Positions 7,965 through 15,707 of a DNA stretch of 24,682 nt are shown here, piece after piece; positions within the stretch are counted from its first letter, which is position 1, and each line of letters opens with the position of its first letter. The notes below the pieces were generated by a model. The model had not been told where the DNA came from. It ran no database searches and was given only the letters and a program-made list of their open reading frames with translations. Both the position numbers and the translations under genes were made by a program. This stretch comes from DASTWM01 sp035765855 (GTDB lineage Bacteria > Chloroflexota > Chloroflexia > Chloroflexales > Roseiflexaceae), in NCBI GenBank assembly GCA_035765855.1, contig DASTWM010000390.1, forward strand, positions 1 to 24,682. The letters run 5' to 3'.

Positions 7965-8984
7965 TTACAGCGGCGCGGCAGGCGCATCCTGCATGACTGC
8001 GGCGCGCGCTTCCACCTGGTGAGGCGCGCACAGAATCACAATCAGCGCTGGCACAAACGTTCCTAAAAACGGGATAATCAGCGGCGACGCGAGAAAGTAA
8101 TAGCCAAACACCAGCCAGCCAGCCAACCCAACCAGCCAGCCCATGCCATTCATGAGCAGCACATCGCGCCGCGTGCGCGCCACCAGGAGCAGCGGCAGCT
8201 GATCGTACCAGAGCACGAGTTGCGGGGTAAGCGTGTAAACAAGGAAAAAACGCGCTTCCTGGCGTTTGCGGCGTAACAGCGCGATCAGAAGCAGCGGGCC
8301 GACCGGCATCAGCAGCGACGGCGGATCATGGTGCGCGTGTGCCACGGCATGCAGCCAACCTTGCAGCCATGCCGGGAAGATCATGAAGCTTGCCACCGTC
8401 AATACAGCGATAACCATCCAGCCCCGCCAGACGCGAAGAAGCTCTTTTGGTGGATAAACCACGAGACTGGGTAACAAGAATTGGGGCTTGAATAGGCTAA
8501 ACGGCAGCAAGGCTGGAACGAGGTAGCACGCCAGAATCAATGGCGACCAGTTTGTGCTCAGGAGCGCCATGGCGAACATGGGCGATGTTAAGAACCACCA
8601 GAGCGGCTTTTGCGCGCGTTGTAGTGCCCAGACCATCACGGCGGTGATAATGCCGAATACCAGCCCGCCAACCATGGCATCGGGCAACCATGCGAACGGA
8701 ATAAAGCACACGACGAGCGGCAGCGGGTAATAGAGGGGATCCTGGACGAGGTACGGCAGCGGCGCAAGCGACGCGGCGTATGGATCCTTGCCTTGCAGCA
8801 GCACCTGCGCGCCACGCAGCGGCCATGTAAAGTCGCCCGCCATACGGCCAGCGAGCATGTTCCAGGCCGTGCAGAGCAGCGCGGCGCACAGCCCAATGAC
8901 GAGCGGTAGTGCGAGACCGCGCACGCGCAATGCGGCTGTCTGTGGAACAGGCAGCGAACCATGAACAATTGACCGTGAAGCCAC
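7965..8984 (-). CDS. GT87-like polytopic membrane protein (DUF2029 type)
   Basis: A 339-aa integral membrane protein with roughly eight to ten hydrophobic segments. After the first membrane helix comes GDFTWPLRGAQVLLQGKDPY and then a YYPLPLVVCFIPFAWLP segment, an arrangement typical of GT87/DUF2029 proteins. These are thought to be polyprenyl-phosphate-sugar-dependent glycosyltransferases; the acidic residue in the first loop is the candidate catalytic one. The GTG start at 8984 is chosen because AGGAG lies about six bases upstream of it; an upstream GTG at 9005 has no such site. It is a monocistronic unit on the minus strand, convergent with the peptidase. Exact sugar and acceptor unknown. 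Confidence 0.75.
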   Translation of the reverse strand: MASRSIVHGSLPVPQTAALRVRGLALPLVIGLCAALLCTAWNMLAGRMAGDFTWPLRGAQVLLQGKDPYAASLAPLPYLVQDPLYYPLPLVVCFIPFAWLPDAMVGGLVFGIITAVMVWALQRAQKPLWWFLTSPMFAMALLSTNWSPLILACYLVPALLPFSLFKPQFLLPSLVVYPPKELLRVWRGWMVIAVLTVASFMIFPAWLQGWLHAVAHAHHDPPSLLMPVGPLLLIALLRRKRQEARFFLVYTLTPQLVLWYDQLPLLLVARTRRDVLLMNGMGWLVGLAGWLVFGYYFLASPLIIPFLGTFVPALIVILCAPHQVEARAAVMQDAPAAPL

Positions 8985-9124
8985 GAACGTCTCCTGAGCA
9001 AACACAAAGCACAGACCTATTTAACCATAGATGCTTCACAAAGTCAGTAGCCCATTGTTACCACTCTACGCCCAATGTGTGGCTATGCAGGCGAGTGACG
9101 CCAGCTACATCGTTTCGCCATGCT

Positions 9125-9167
9125 AAAAGGCGCGGAGATACTGCTGTTCATAGCGTATCTCCGCGCC
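9125..9167 (-). terminator. Intrinsic terminator of the DUF6582/glycine-rich operon
   Basis: A perfect 12-bp stem (9129-9140 with 9156-9167) has a 15-base loop. Read on the minus strand it is followed by TTTTA. It lies 10 bases after the stop codon of the gene ending at 9178. Confidence 0.8.
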
Positions 9168-9177
9168 TCATGATCAC

Positions 9178-9480
9178 TTAATGAGCAGGATTGTTCGTGT
9201 GCGGCTGCTTGCCAAGTTCGCGCCAACTCGTCTCGGCAACGTCGATGCCGTAATGCTCGGCGGCCTTTTTAATATTCGCAAAGGCGAGATCACGATCCTT
9301 GTCGGACACATCTTTAACCTGATCGAAGCGCGCGAGTGCATTCTTCACATGTGATGCGTCGGTGAGCGGCTCCTTGCGCTGCTCGGGAAAGGCGTACACA
9401 CTGTCTGGAAGTTCCTTGCGCTCTTCCGAATCGAGCGTGCCATGCTCGGTATGCGGCTTCCAGGTTGCTTTGGTTGCCAT
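9178..9480 (-). CDS. DUF6582-like small protein
   Basis: A 100-aa hydrophilic protein beginning MATKATWKPHTEHG. The core, with segments such as LPDSVYAFPEQRKEPL, LTDASHVKNALARFDQV and NIKKAAEHYGID, is what I recognise as the DUF6582 family of short proteins, found free or attached to other domains. It has no signal peptide or membrane segment; function unknown. The start at 9480 is fixed by a strong GGAGG ribosome site 5-10 bases upstream, while the frame itself is open further up. It is the second gene of a two-gene operon with the glycine-rich gene, 13 bases downstream of that stop, and a good terminator follows. Confidence 0.8.
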   Translation of the reverse strand: MATKATWKPHTEHGTLDSEERKELPDSVYAFPEQRKEPLTDASHVKNALARFDQVKDVSDKDRDLAFANIKKAAEHYGIDVAETSWRELGKQPHTNNPAH

Positions 9481-9493
9481 AGCGTCCTCCTTG

Positions 9494-10213
9494 CTATTCG
9501 GCGTGCTCGTTGGGGATGTCGCGCACGCCATGGTTCGTGGAGGTATTCAGGTTGTTGGCTTCCTCGCCCTCCATGGCGCGGCCCGTGCCTTCGCGGCGCG
9601 GATCGGCGTTGGTGTCGCCGCCTTTGCCGCTGCCCATGCTGCCGCTGACCTCTTTGCCCATGCCACTCGCCATGCCGCCGCTCAACCCACCGCCCAGATC
9701 GCTTTCGCGAGTGCCGCCGAAGGTGCCGCCGCTCATGCCTGCGCTTGCGTTGTCGGACGCCATGCCAACCTCGCCGCCGAGGTCAGCCCCGCGCCCCGGA
9801 TCGACGGCCACGCCACCAGCGGTCGGCGGTGTGGCTATGCGACGGGCCGCGCCTTGCCCGCCGGATGCCCCGGTCAGCCCGCCGCCAGGATCATTGCCCA
9901 GGCTGTCACTTGCGCCCGCGGTACCGAGGCTCGTGTCGAAGCCGCCGCCCATGCCGCCTGTGCCACCGCCGCCGGTAGTCGAATTGGTGCTGCCGCCGAT
10001 ATCAGTGCCGCTGCCACGCGCTGTGCCGGTGCCCATGCCGCCAACATCGTCGGCACCTTTCTGCTTCAGGCTCCCAGCAATGTCGCTGCCTTTGCCGTGC
10101 GGCATGGCGCCAGCTACATCTGCATTGGTGCCTGCGTGGGTTGCGCTGCCATCGCCGCCAACACTTGCCGGCATGGGATTCGAACGATCTTTGTTCGTCT
10201 GGTTGTCCGCCAT
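9494..10213 (-). CDS. Glycine-rich, low-complexity protein
   Basis: A 239-aa protein starting MADNQTNKDRS. Most of it is Gly, Ser, Thr, Ala, Asp and Met in loose repeats such as GGGLSGGMASGMGKE and GSGTDIGGSTN, with no hydrophobic core, membrane segment or signal peptide. It is probably intrinsically disordered. AGGAGAGGAG stands a few bases before the ATG at 10213 and settles the start. On the minus strand a TTGACA (10253-10258) with a weak TGTTTA 16 bases on could be its promoter, although that would put the transcript start close to the ribosome site. It leads the operon with the DUF6582-like gene. Proteins of this composition often accompany desiccation or general-stress genes; that role is inference. 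Confidence 0.75.
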   Translation of the reverse strand: MADNQTNKDRSNPMPASVGGDGSATHAGTNADVAGAMPHGKGSDIAGSLKQKGADDVGGMGTGTARGSGTDIGGSTNSTTGGGGTGGMGGGFDTSLGTAGASDSLGNDPGGGLTGASGGQGAARRIATPPTAGGVAVDPGRGADLGGEVGMASDNASAGMSGGTFGGTRESDLGGGLSGGMASGMGKEVSGSMGSGKGGDTNADPRREGTGRAMEGEEANNLNTSTNHGVRDIPNEHAE

Positions 10214-10282
10214 TGGAATGTCTCCTCTCCTAAACATGCGTACAAGCACTTATGTCAAACAAAGCAAAACGCATGCCATTGG

Positions 10283-11053
10283 CTAGCGCGTCGGTGCGGG
10301 TGTGTTTTCAGGCGCAAGCGACATTTCCAGCATGCGCAGTGCTGGCCGGTCGGGCAGCGCGCGTTGCAGCAGCGCATGCGCGACGTTGTACACCGGGATG
10401 CCGCCGCTGGTGCGGCCTTCTGGCGAGCCGCCATGGGCGTGGCCGTGGACAACCACGTCGACCGGGTAGCGCATGAGCGGCTCTTCCAGGCGGCTACAGC
10501 CAAGGAACGGAAAGATTTCCGGCGGCTCGCCCGCGACTGTCGCGGCAATCGGCGAGTAATGCATCACCACCACGCGGCGCTCGTTGCGCAGCCGTGCCAG
10601 CGCCGTTTCCAGCTTCAGCGCCTCATCGATCGCTTCCTGCACAAAGCTTTTGGTCGCTGGCTCGCCCCAGAAGCCGAGCGTGCCGCGCCCAAAGCCGCCG
10701 CCAAAGCCCTTGATGCCCGCAAACCCAACGCCGTGAAATTCGCACGTTTCGCCATCCAGCATCGTCACGCCCGCGTCGCACAACATGTCGCGCACGTTTT
10801 CGGGGTGCCCGGATTCGAAATCATGGTTGCCAAGCACGGCAACCGTCGGCATGCGCGCCACCGGAGCCATCTCTGCGATCAGGATGCGCGCTTCTTCCTC
10901 CAGGCCGTAATCCGTCAGATCGCCTGCCAGAATCAGGATGTCAGCCAGCTCGGCGACCTGGCTGAACAATGGCTGAAGCGTGCCCTGCGATGTCCGGCTG
11001 CAATGAATATCCGAAACAGCGGCAATACGAATTGTTGCTTGCGTGTTGGTCAT
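10283..11053 (-). CDS. Metallophosphoesterase (calcineurin-like)
   Basis: A 256-aa enzyme with the complete two-metal motif set: SDIH (Asp15, His17), GDLTD (Asp45), GNHD (Asn76, His77, Asp78), VMHYSP (His165) and GHAHGG (His203, His205). It should hydrolyse phosphate mono- or diesters in the cytoplasm; there is no signal peptide. A GGAGGTG ribosome site lies before the ATG. It is divergently transcribed from the nucleotidyltransferase at 11189 across a 135-base gap. The substrate is not predictable; small cyclic-nucleotide or nucleotide phosphodiesters and protein phosphate are all possible in this superfamily. Confidence 0.93.
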   Translation of the reverse strand: MTNTQATIRIAAVSDIHCSRTSQGTLQPLFSQVAELADILILAGDLTDYGLEEEARILIAEMAPVARMPTVAVLGNHDFESGHPENVRDMLCDAGVTMLDGETCEFHGVGFAGIKGFGGGFGRGTLGFWGEPATKSFVQEAIDEALKLETALARLRNERRVVVMHYSPIAATVAGEPPEIFPFLGCSRLEEPLMRYPVDVVVHGHAHGGSPEGRTSGGIPVYNVAHALLQRALPDRPALRMLEMSLAPENTPAPTR

Positions 11054-11188
11054 GGTGCGGCACCTCCCTGCGGCAAATTACACGTTGGCGCTGCTCTACG
11101 TCGGCAAGATGCGTGCCTTTATGGCACATGTTTTGCCTCTTCCCAGCTACACCGCGCACGGCGGTTGCACAGGAAAAGGACGAGACAT

Positions 11189-11989
11189 ATGACAGCAGAT
11201 ACTGGCGCGGGCATGCTGGAGCCGCAAACATTGGCGTTTTACCAACAAACGCTGACCACGCTGGAGCAGAGCAGCATCCCGTTCATGGTCGGCGGCGCGT
11301 ATGCATTCAGCGTGTATACCGGCATCGAACGCCACACCAAAGACTTTGACATCTTCGTGCAGCAGCAGGATGCCGAGCGAACGCTTGGCGTGCTTGGCGA
11401 ACAGGGCTGTATGACCGAGCTTACCTTTCCGCACTGGCTCGGCAAGGCGTTTTGCGGCTCCGATTTCATCGACGTTATTTTTAGCTCTGGCAATGGCCTG
11501 ATGCAAGTAGATGCCGAATGGTTTGACCATGCGGTGGATGGCGAGGTGTTCGGCCATACGGTAAAGTTGGTGCCAGCCGAAGAAATGATCTGGACCAAAT
11601 CGCTGATCATGGAGCGTGAACGCTACGACGGCGCGGATGTCGCGCATATTCTGCGGGCGCGCGGCACGCAGATCGATTGGCGGCACCTCGTCAATTGCTT
11701 TGGCACGCACTGGCGCGTGCTGCTCAGCCACCTCATTCTGTTCAATTTTATTTATCCGTCGGAGCGGGAGCAGATTCCAGCATGGGTGCTGGATGAACTG
11801 CTGAACTGGCTGGCACAGGATCGCGCGACGCCGCCAGATGAAAAAATCTGTCAGGGAACGCTGATCTCGCGCCAGCAGTATTTGATCGATGTGACGCGCT
11901 GGGGCTACCGCGACGCGCGGCGCGACGCCGACGTTGCCATGTCACCCGACGACATCGCGCACTGGACCGCGGCAATTGATACCGAATAA
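11189..11989 (+). CDS. Nucleotidyltransferase-fold protein
   Basis: A 266-aa protein with the Pol-beta-type nucleotidyltransferase signature: FMVGGAYAF (Gly35-Gly36), a HTKDFDIFV segment giving Asp52-x-Asp54, and a third acidic residue in FIDVIF (Asp95). The catalytic triad therefore looks intact. The rest is helical, with PAEEMIWTKSLIMERERYDGAD after the core. AAAAGGA at 11174-11180 is eight bases before the ATG. The open frame extends far upstream, but that part lies opposite other genes and is not coding. It resembles antitoxin/toxin or aminoglycoside-type nucleotidyltransferases only at fold level; the target is unknown. Divergent from the metallophosphoesterase and convergent with the DUF1360 gene. 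Confidence 0.8.
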   Translation: MTADTGAGMLEPQTLAFYQQTLTTLEQSSIPFMVGGAYAFSVYTGIERHTKDFDIFVQQQDAERTLGVLGEQGCMTELTFPHWLGKAFCGSDFIDVIFSSGNGLMQVDAEWFDHAVDGEVFGHTVKLVPAEEMIWTKSLIMERERYDGADVAHILRARGTQIDWRHLVNCFGTHWRVLLSHLILFNFIYPSEREQIPAWVLDELLNWLAQDRATPPDEKICQGTLISRQQYLIDVTRWGYRDARRDADVAMSPDDIAHWTAAIDTE

Positions 11990-11992
11990 GCG

Positions 11993-12499
11993 TCAGCGGC
12001 TGGAACGCCCGCCGACTTCGTTGCGCTGCTCCTGGCCGGTCCACTCCAGCGCCTCCTGCGCGGCATTGAGCAGCTCGGCCATGCCAGTCGCACTCATGAT
12101 CGCAATAAACGCGCGGGTTGCGCGCGGCGCGACCCCCATGCCATAGACGAGAATCGCCGCCACCCAGGTGCCTGAACAGATCGGGCATGAGATCAGTTCG
12201 CCAATCACGCGGCGCACGCCGCTGCCTTTCGCCACGGTTGTCTTGCCGGCACCCGACGAATCTTCGACCGTTTTGGTGAACGGCAGGCGGTACGGTTCAG
12301 TTACCTGATCGTAGCTGATCAGGCGGCCAACCCGAAAGGTCGCCAGGCCAAGTTGGACCAGGTCAAACGGCTTGAGTTGTAAAAAGTCATGGTATTTTTT
12401 GTTGCGCAGCGCAAAGGCCGCAAAGAGCGACAGAAACAGCCCGGACAACGCGGCATACGTAATCTGTCGCTCGGTTTCATCGGCGTGGTCATTGGACAT
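11993..12499 (-). CDS. DUF1360 family membrane protein
   Basis: A 168-aa protein with a hydrophobic segment at about 16-31 (LSGLFLSLFAAFAL), a central region LVQLGLATFRVGRLISYD that is typical of DUF1360, and the family Cys pair in ELISCPICSGTW (Cys105, Cys108) followed by a membrane segment. Members are small membrane proteins; the Bacillus relatives are linked to sporulation. Function here is unknown. The ATG has AGGAG eight bases upstream. It is 59 bases downstream of the coiled-coil/SH3 gene and likely in the same operon. A GAGKTT stretch at 83-88 mimics a P-loop but no NTPase context is present. Confidence 0.8.
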   Translation of the reverse strand: MSNDHADETERQITYAALSGLFLSLFAAFALRNKKYHDFLQLKPFDLVQLGLATFRVGRLISYDQVTEPYRLPFTKTVEDSSGAGKTTVAKGSGVRRVIGELISCPICSGTWVAAILVYGMGVAPRATRAFIAIMSATGMAELLNAAQEALEWTGQEQRNEVGGRSSR

Positions 12500-12558
12500 G
12501 GTCCAGCTCCTGTTCTTGTGTGCTAAGCAATGTATGTACTGTCACTGCGCGCCGGGCG

Positions 12559-13077
12559 CTACGCTGGATTGCCCATCAGTCCATCCGTTACAACCCATCC
12601 TTCAACGCCGTCGGTCCGCCGCACGCGCCACCATGTATGCCCGTCGGCCTGTTCCGGCCCATCGAGCAGCGTGAACTGCGTGCCTGCCGTGCTTTGCGCG
12701 AAAATACCCACGTCATCCAGGCGCGGCTCAACAAATATTTTGTTCGACAGGCCGCCATCAGAAGCAACCAGCGCCATGCCGCCCGGCACGAACTCCGGCG
12801 TCGCTACGCTCTGCGTCGGGTCAATCGGGTCTTCGGCCTGTCGCTCCAGCGTGGTGAGCTGCTGCTCCAGCACGCGGATTTCTTCCTGCACCGTGGCAAT
12901 GCTGTCGCGCTGATGATCGGCGTTGTCGCCGCGCCCTTCGAGCATGGCAACTTCATGCTGAATGCGCCCGATTTTTGCCCGGCGATTCTCGATCTCCTGC
13001 TGGTATGCGCTGATGCGCTCCTGCAACACCAATTGTCGGTCATAGGCCTTTTGCGATGCAGATTGTCGTTCAGTCAT
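12559..13077 (-). CDS. Coiled-coil protein with C-terminal SH3-like domain
   Basis: A 172-aa protein. Residues about 1-80 form a charged heptad-rich coiled coil (RQLVLQERISAYQQEIENRR..., VQEEIRVLEQQLTTLERQ). Residues about 112-168 look like a bacterial SH3 domain (FVEPRLDDVGIFAQ, then GHTWWRVRRTDGVEGWV), a fold that often binds cell-wall peptides. There is no signal peptide or membrane segment, so location is uncertain. GAGGTG just before the ATG at 13077 fixes the start; an in-frame ATG at 13101 is less well placed. It heads a probable two-gene operon with the DUF1360 gene. Function unknown. Confidence 0.75.
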   Translation of the reverse strand: MTERQSASQKAYDRQLVLQERISAYQQEIENRRAKIGRIQHEVAMLEGRGDNADHQRDSIATVQEEIRVLEQQLTTLERQAEDPIDPTQSVATPEFVPGGMALVASDGGLSNKIFVEPRLDDVGIFAQSTAGTQFTLLDGPEQADGHTWWRVRRTDGVEGWVVTDGLMGNPA

Positions 13078-13274
13078 AGGACACCTCTTTGCTGATACCA
13101 TTATGTCTACAAAACGCCACCTTTTCGCGTTCGAGATGCTTATTCAGGCCGCAACAAGTGTGCCAGCAGAAGCCTTCCCGGCCACCATGGCACCAGTCTT
13201 GCCGCGATCACAGTCAACACGATTGACTATCATCGGCCACATATGCAGGCGCAGCAATGCCCAGGGAGATCATC

Positions 13275-14072
13275 ATGGCACAAACAATTGTGAGCATATT
13301 TCCAAACGTCGATTTCGCCAACAGCGCCATCCAGGCGCTCATGAACAATGGCGTGCCGCGCGACGACATTAGCGTGCTGACGCGCCAGCGCGCGCTCGAC
13401 GAAGCTGCCACCACACAGGAATCCACATCGCCACGCGCCGACGCAACGGCTGGCACGGCTATCGGCGGCGGGCTGGGCTTGCTGGCGGGCTTGTCGGCGT
13501 TTGCCATTCCCGGCATTGGGCCGGTCGTCGGCGTCGGGACGCTGGCAACCGTGCTTGGCATGGGCGTGGTCGGCGCAACAGCGGGCGCGGCTGCCGGTGG
13601 CCTGATCGCGGCGCTCACTGAAGCGGGCGTGCCGGAGGAGCACGCTAATGTGTACGCCGAAAGCGTGCGGCGCGGCGGGACGCTGGTCGCGGTAACGACC
13701 GACGCGATCCTGGGCAGCGCGGTGTACGACATCATGCGGCAGCATGGCGCGCTGGATATTGATGTGCAGCACAACGCGCTGCGGCAGACTGGCTGGGAGC
13801 GCTTCGATCCGCACAACGACCCGCCGCTCGATCCTTCAGCCAGCGGGCAGCCCACGAATGAATGGGCGGCAAGCAGCAAGGTCGGCACGGCGGCAGGCAT
13901 GACCACTGGCGCGGTGACCGGCGCGGCCATCGGTTCAGTTGCTGGGCCAGTTGGCACGATTGTGGGCGGGCTGGTCGGCGGCATTGTCGGCGGCGGGGTT
14001 GGCGCGGCGGCTGATGTGGCCGGCAAAGAGGCCGAGAATCTCGACGACGCGCCGGACGAGAACCAGCGATAG
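13275..14072 (+). CDS. Glycine-zipper general-stress-type protein
   Basis: A 265-aa protein. The N-terminal 40 residues (TIVSIFPNVDFANSAIQALMNNGVP) resemble the YflT / general stress protein 17M domain. Two Ala/Gly-zipper hydrophobic blocks follow (about 60-115 and 203-248), the kind of segment that inserts into or packs against membranes. The middle part has AYAESVRRGGTLVAVTTDAILG. AGGGAGAT at 13263-13270 lies before the ATG at 13275, which I prefer over the in-frame upstream ATG at 13257. It is divergent from the SH3 gene. Members of this type are commonly annotated as general stress proteins; the exact job is not known. Confidence 0.8.
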   Translation: MAQTIVSIFPNVDFANSAIQALMNNGVPRDDISVLTRQRALDEAATTQESTSPRADATAGTAIGGGLGLLAGLSAFAIPGIGPVVGVGTLATVLGMGVVGATAGAAAGGLIAALTEAGVPEEHANVYAESVRRGGTLVAVTTDAILGSAVYDIMRQHGALDIDVQHNALRQTGWERFDPHNDPPLDPSASGQPTNEWAASSKVGTAAGMTTGAVTGAAIGSVAGPVGTIVGGLVGGIVGGGVGAAADVAGKEAENLDDAPDENQR

Positions 14073-14077
14073 CGGAT

Positions 14078-14155
14078 TTGCCACAAAGACACAAAAACAC
14101 GAAGCATGAAAATTATGCTTTCTGATGCCTTCGCGTCTTCGAACCTTCGTGGCGA
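14078..14155. repeat. Dispersed ~78-bp repeat, copy 1 (TTGCCAC...GTGGCGA)
   Basis: It begins TTGCCACAAAGACACAAA and ends TTCGTGGCGA, with a central CTTCGCGTCTTCGAACC stretch and a small palindrome (GCATGAAAATTATGC). The ends form an imperfect terminal inverted repeat (TTGCCAC with GTGGCGA). A second copy lies at 20131-20207. It sits right after the glycine-zipper gene. Confidence 0.6.
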
Positions 14156-14223
14156 AGAAGCCCCCTCGGCTGGCATAGCTTCTGCTGGCATGACAATACC
14201 GATGTACCTGGAAAGGCGATCCC

Positions 14224-14667
14224 ATGAAGCCATTCCATAACCGAGGAGCGGCAGGCCAACACCTGGCAGTCAGGCTCAGCCACTATGCCGATCAATCTGA
14301 CGTGCTGGTGCTTGCGCTGCCGCGCGGTGGCGTTCCGGTCGCTTTCGTGGTGGCCGAGGCGCTTCATGCGCCACTTGACGTGTTTCTGGTGCGGAAGCTC
14401 GGCGTGCCGGGCCATGAAGAGCTGGCTATGGACGCGATTGCAAGCGGGGCGTGCGGGTGATCAACATGGACGTTATGGATGGATTGCAGATTCCCGCTGC
14501 GGTGATCGACAAGGTTGCTGCCCATGAACTTCGTGAACTTGAGCGCCGCGAACGCCTACCGCGATGATCGGCCAGCGCCTGATGTGGGCGGGCGCACCGT
14601 GATCCTTGTGGATGATGGCCTTGCGACCGGATCGACCATTCGGATAGTGATTGCAGGTGCAGTTTAG
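14224..14667 (+). pseudogene. Phosphoribosyltransferase, frameshifted and truncated
   Basis: The first frame encodes MKPFHNRGAAGQHLAVRL...LALPRGGVPVAF...LVRKLGVPGHEELAMDAIASGA, a type I phosphoribosyltransferase start, and hits TGA at 14458. Moving one base back at about 14450 continues VRVINMDVMDG...VIDKVAAHELRELERRER up to TGA at 14565. A further shift at about 14554, restoring the original frame, gives YRDDRPAPDVGGRTVILVDDGLATGSTIR and stops at 14665. The PRPP loop (VDDGLATGST, 14608-14637) is thus out of frame with the start. Members are usually around 210 aa, so the C-terminal third is also missing. Three defects make a non-functional gene very likely, unless two are sequencing errors. 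Confidence 0.8.
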
Positions 14668-14697
14668 CACGTGTTCATCCTGAAAGGAGAAATACTC

Positions 14698-15042
14698 ATG
14701 ACGGACCGATATGATGATGATCATGTCACACAGCCTGATGATGTGGAAGTAAATGCGAACATGGGTACGCTCAGCGGCTTCCCTGATCAGGGGAATGTGC
14801 CGCATATCGAGCCGACTGACTCATGGATTCACCAGGAAGCGCTGACGCTGCTCAAGCACGATCCACTGATCGAGCACGATGGCCTCCAGGTCAGCGTCAC
14901 GGATGGTGTAGTGACGCTGCGGGGCGTGGTGCGCCACCCGAATGAGCGCGCAGCAGCGGAGGATCGCATCAAACTGCTGGCGGGTGTGAAGCGGGTGCAG
15001 AACGAACTGAAGATTGGCCCGCCGCTGAAAAAAGAAGAGTAG
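14698..15042 (+). CDS. BON-domain protein
   Basis: A 114-aa acidic protein. The first 40 residues are Asp-rich and probably disordered; residues about 44-106 form a BON domain (HQEALTLLKHDPLIEHDGLQVSVTDG, VVTLRGVVRHPNERAAAEDR, GVKRVQNEL). BON domains bind phospholipid or membrane surfaces and are common in osmotic-shock proteins such as OsmY. Here there is no signal peptide, so it may act in the cytoplasm. AAAGGAG before the ATG at 14698 fixes the start. It follows the broken phosphoribosyltransferase by 30 bases, so the two may once have formed an operon. Confidence 0.88.
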   Translation: MTDRYDDDHVTQPDDVEVNANMGTLSGFPDQGNVPHIEPTDSWIHQEALTLLKHDPLIEHDGLQVSVTDGVVTLRGVVRHPNERAAAEDRIKLLAGVKRVQNELKIGPPLKKEE

Positions 15043-15052
15043 TAGTATCAAG

Positions 15053-15134
15053 CCCTCACCCTCAGTCCCTTCCCCCACCATACCGAGGCCGGTATGATGG
15101 GGGAAGGGAAGCTGCAATCGCAGCAGGGTGAGGG
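15053..15134. repeat. Palindromic intergenic element, copy 1 (CCCTCACCCT...AGGGTGAGGG)
   Basis: An 82-bp element with perfect 10-bp terminal inverted repeats, an inner palindrome CATACC/GGTATG around 15078-15095, and a GGGGGAAGGGAAGCTGC block. Close copies lie at 20881-20963 and, more degenerate, at 23323-23381. It lies between convergent genes and can fold into a long hairpin that may also help terminate both. Confidence 0.7.
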
Positions 15135-15161
15135 CGTATTATTGCTAGCGTTCTAAACGCT

Positions 15162-15686
15162 TTACTGCGCCATGCGCCGCGCGGTAATCACGCCGGTGTT
15201 GAGGCCGATGGTGCTCAGCCCGCCGAAGAAGCGCGCATGCTCGATCTTTACGCAGGCGTCCATGACGACCTCCAACCCGGCCTCGCGCGCGCGGCGGGCG
15301 GCCGCTTCGTTGATCACGCCAAGCTGCATCCAGATCACCTTCGCGCCGATCTCGATCGCCTCCTCGACAATTGGCGGCACGGCTGCCGGATCGCGGAAAA
15401 TATCGACGATCTCGACCGGCTCGGGTATGTCGCGCAGCGACGGGTAGCAGCGGCGACCGAGAATCTCTTTTTCGCGCGGGTTGACCGGGATGATGTTGTA
15501 GCCCTCCGCCAGCATGTAAATCGCCGCGAAATGGCTCGGTCGGAACGGATTCGACGACAGGCCGACCATGGCAATCGTGCGGTACTGCTGAAGGATGCGC
15601 AGCCGGTCGAACGACGTGGTTGCGAACTGCGTGCCAGCCACCGGCGAATGCGAGCTGACCGCGCCGGTTCTATATTGTTCACTCAT
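15162..15686 (-). CDS. CoA-binding protein (CoA_binding_2 / YccU-like)
   Basis: A 174-aa protein with the CoA-binding Rossmann domain from about residue 28: YRTIAMVGLSSNPFRPSH, then NIIPVNPREKEILGRRCYPSL and PVEIVDIFRDPAAVPPIVEEAI, ending near GLEVVMDACVKIEH. These proteins bind CoA or a CoA-like nucleotide; the enzymatic role is not known. It is 21 bases downstream of metY on the same strand, so very likely in the same operon. The ATG has AGGAAA about seven bases upstream. Length is a little above the usual 130-145 aa because of an N-terminal extension. Confidence 0.9.
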   Translation of the reverse strand: MSEQYRTGAVSSHSPVAGTQFATTSFDRLRILQQYRTIAMVGLSSNPFRPSHFAAIYMLAEGYNIIPVNPREKEILGRRCYPSLRDIPEPVEIVDIFRDPAAVPPIVEEAIEIGAKVIWMQLGVINEAAARRAREAGLEVVMDACVKIEHARFFGGLSTIGLNTGVITARRMAQ

Positions 15687-15707
15687 GTTAGTTTCCTACG
15701 CTGACCT

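Noticed and set aside
6571..8031. A 486-codon minus-strand frame over the peptidase gene
   Set aside because: It is a mirror of a gene with all catalytic residues on the plus strand; its own translation is Arg/His/Gln-rich with no known domain.
9362..11188. A long open plus-strand frame upstream of the nucleotidyltransferase start
   Set aside because: It lies opposite three well-supported minus-strand genes, has no family resemblance, and stays open only because of the GC-rich codon pattern. The real start is at 11189.
12230..12255. GAGKTT P-loop-like stretch in the DUF1360 protein
   Set aside because: No Walker B or other NTPase motif and the surrounding hydrophobic segments do not fit a nucleotide-binding fold.
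13223..13251. TTGACT as a -35 for the glycine-zipper gene
   Set aside because: No acceptable -10 is found 16-18 bases downstream.
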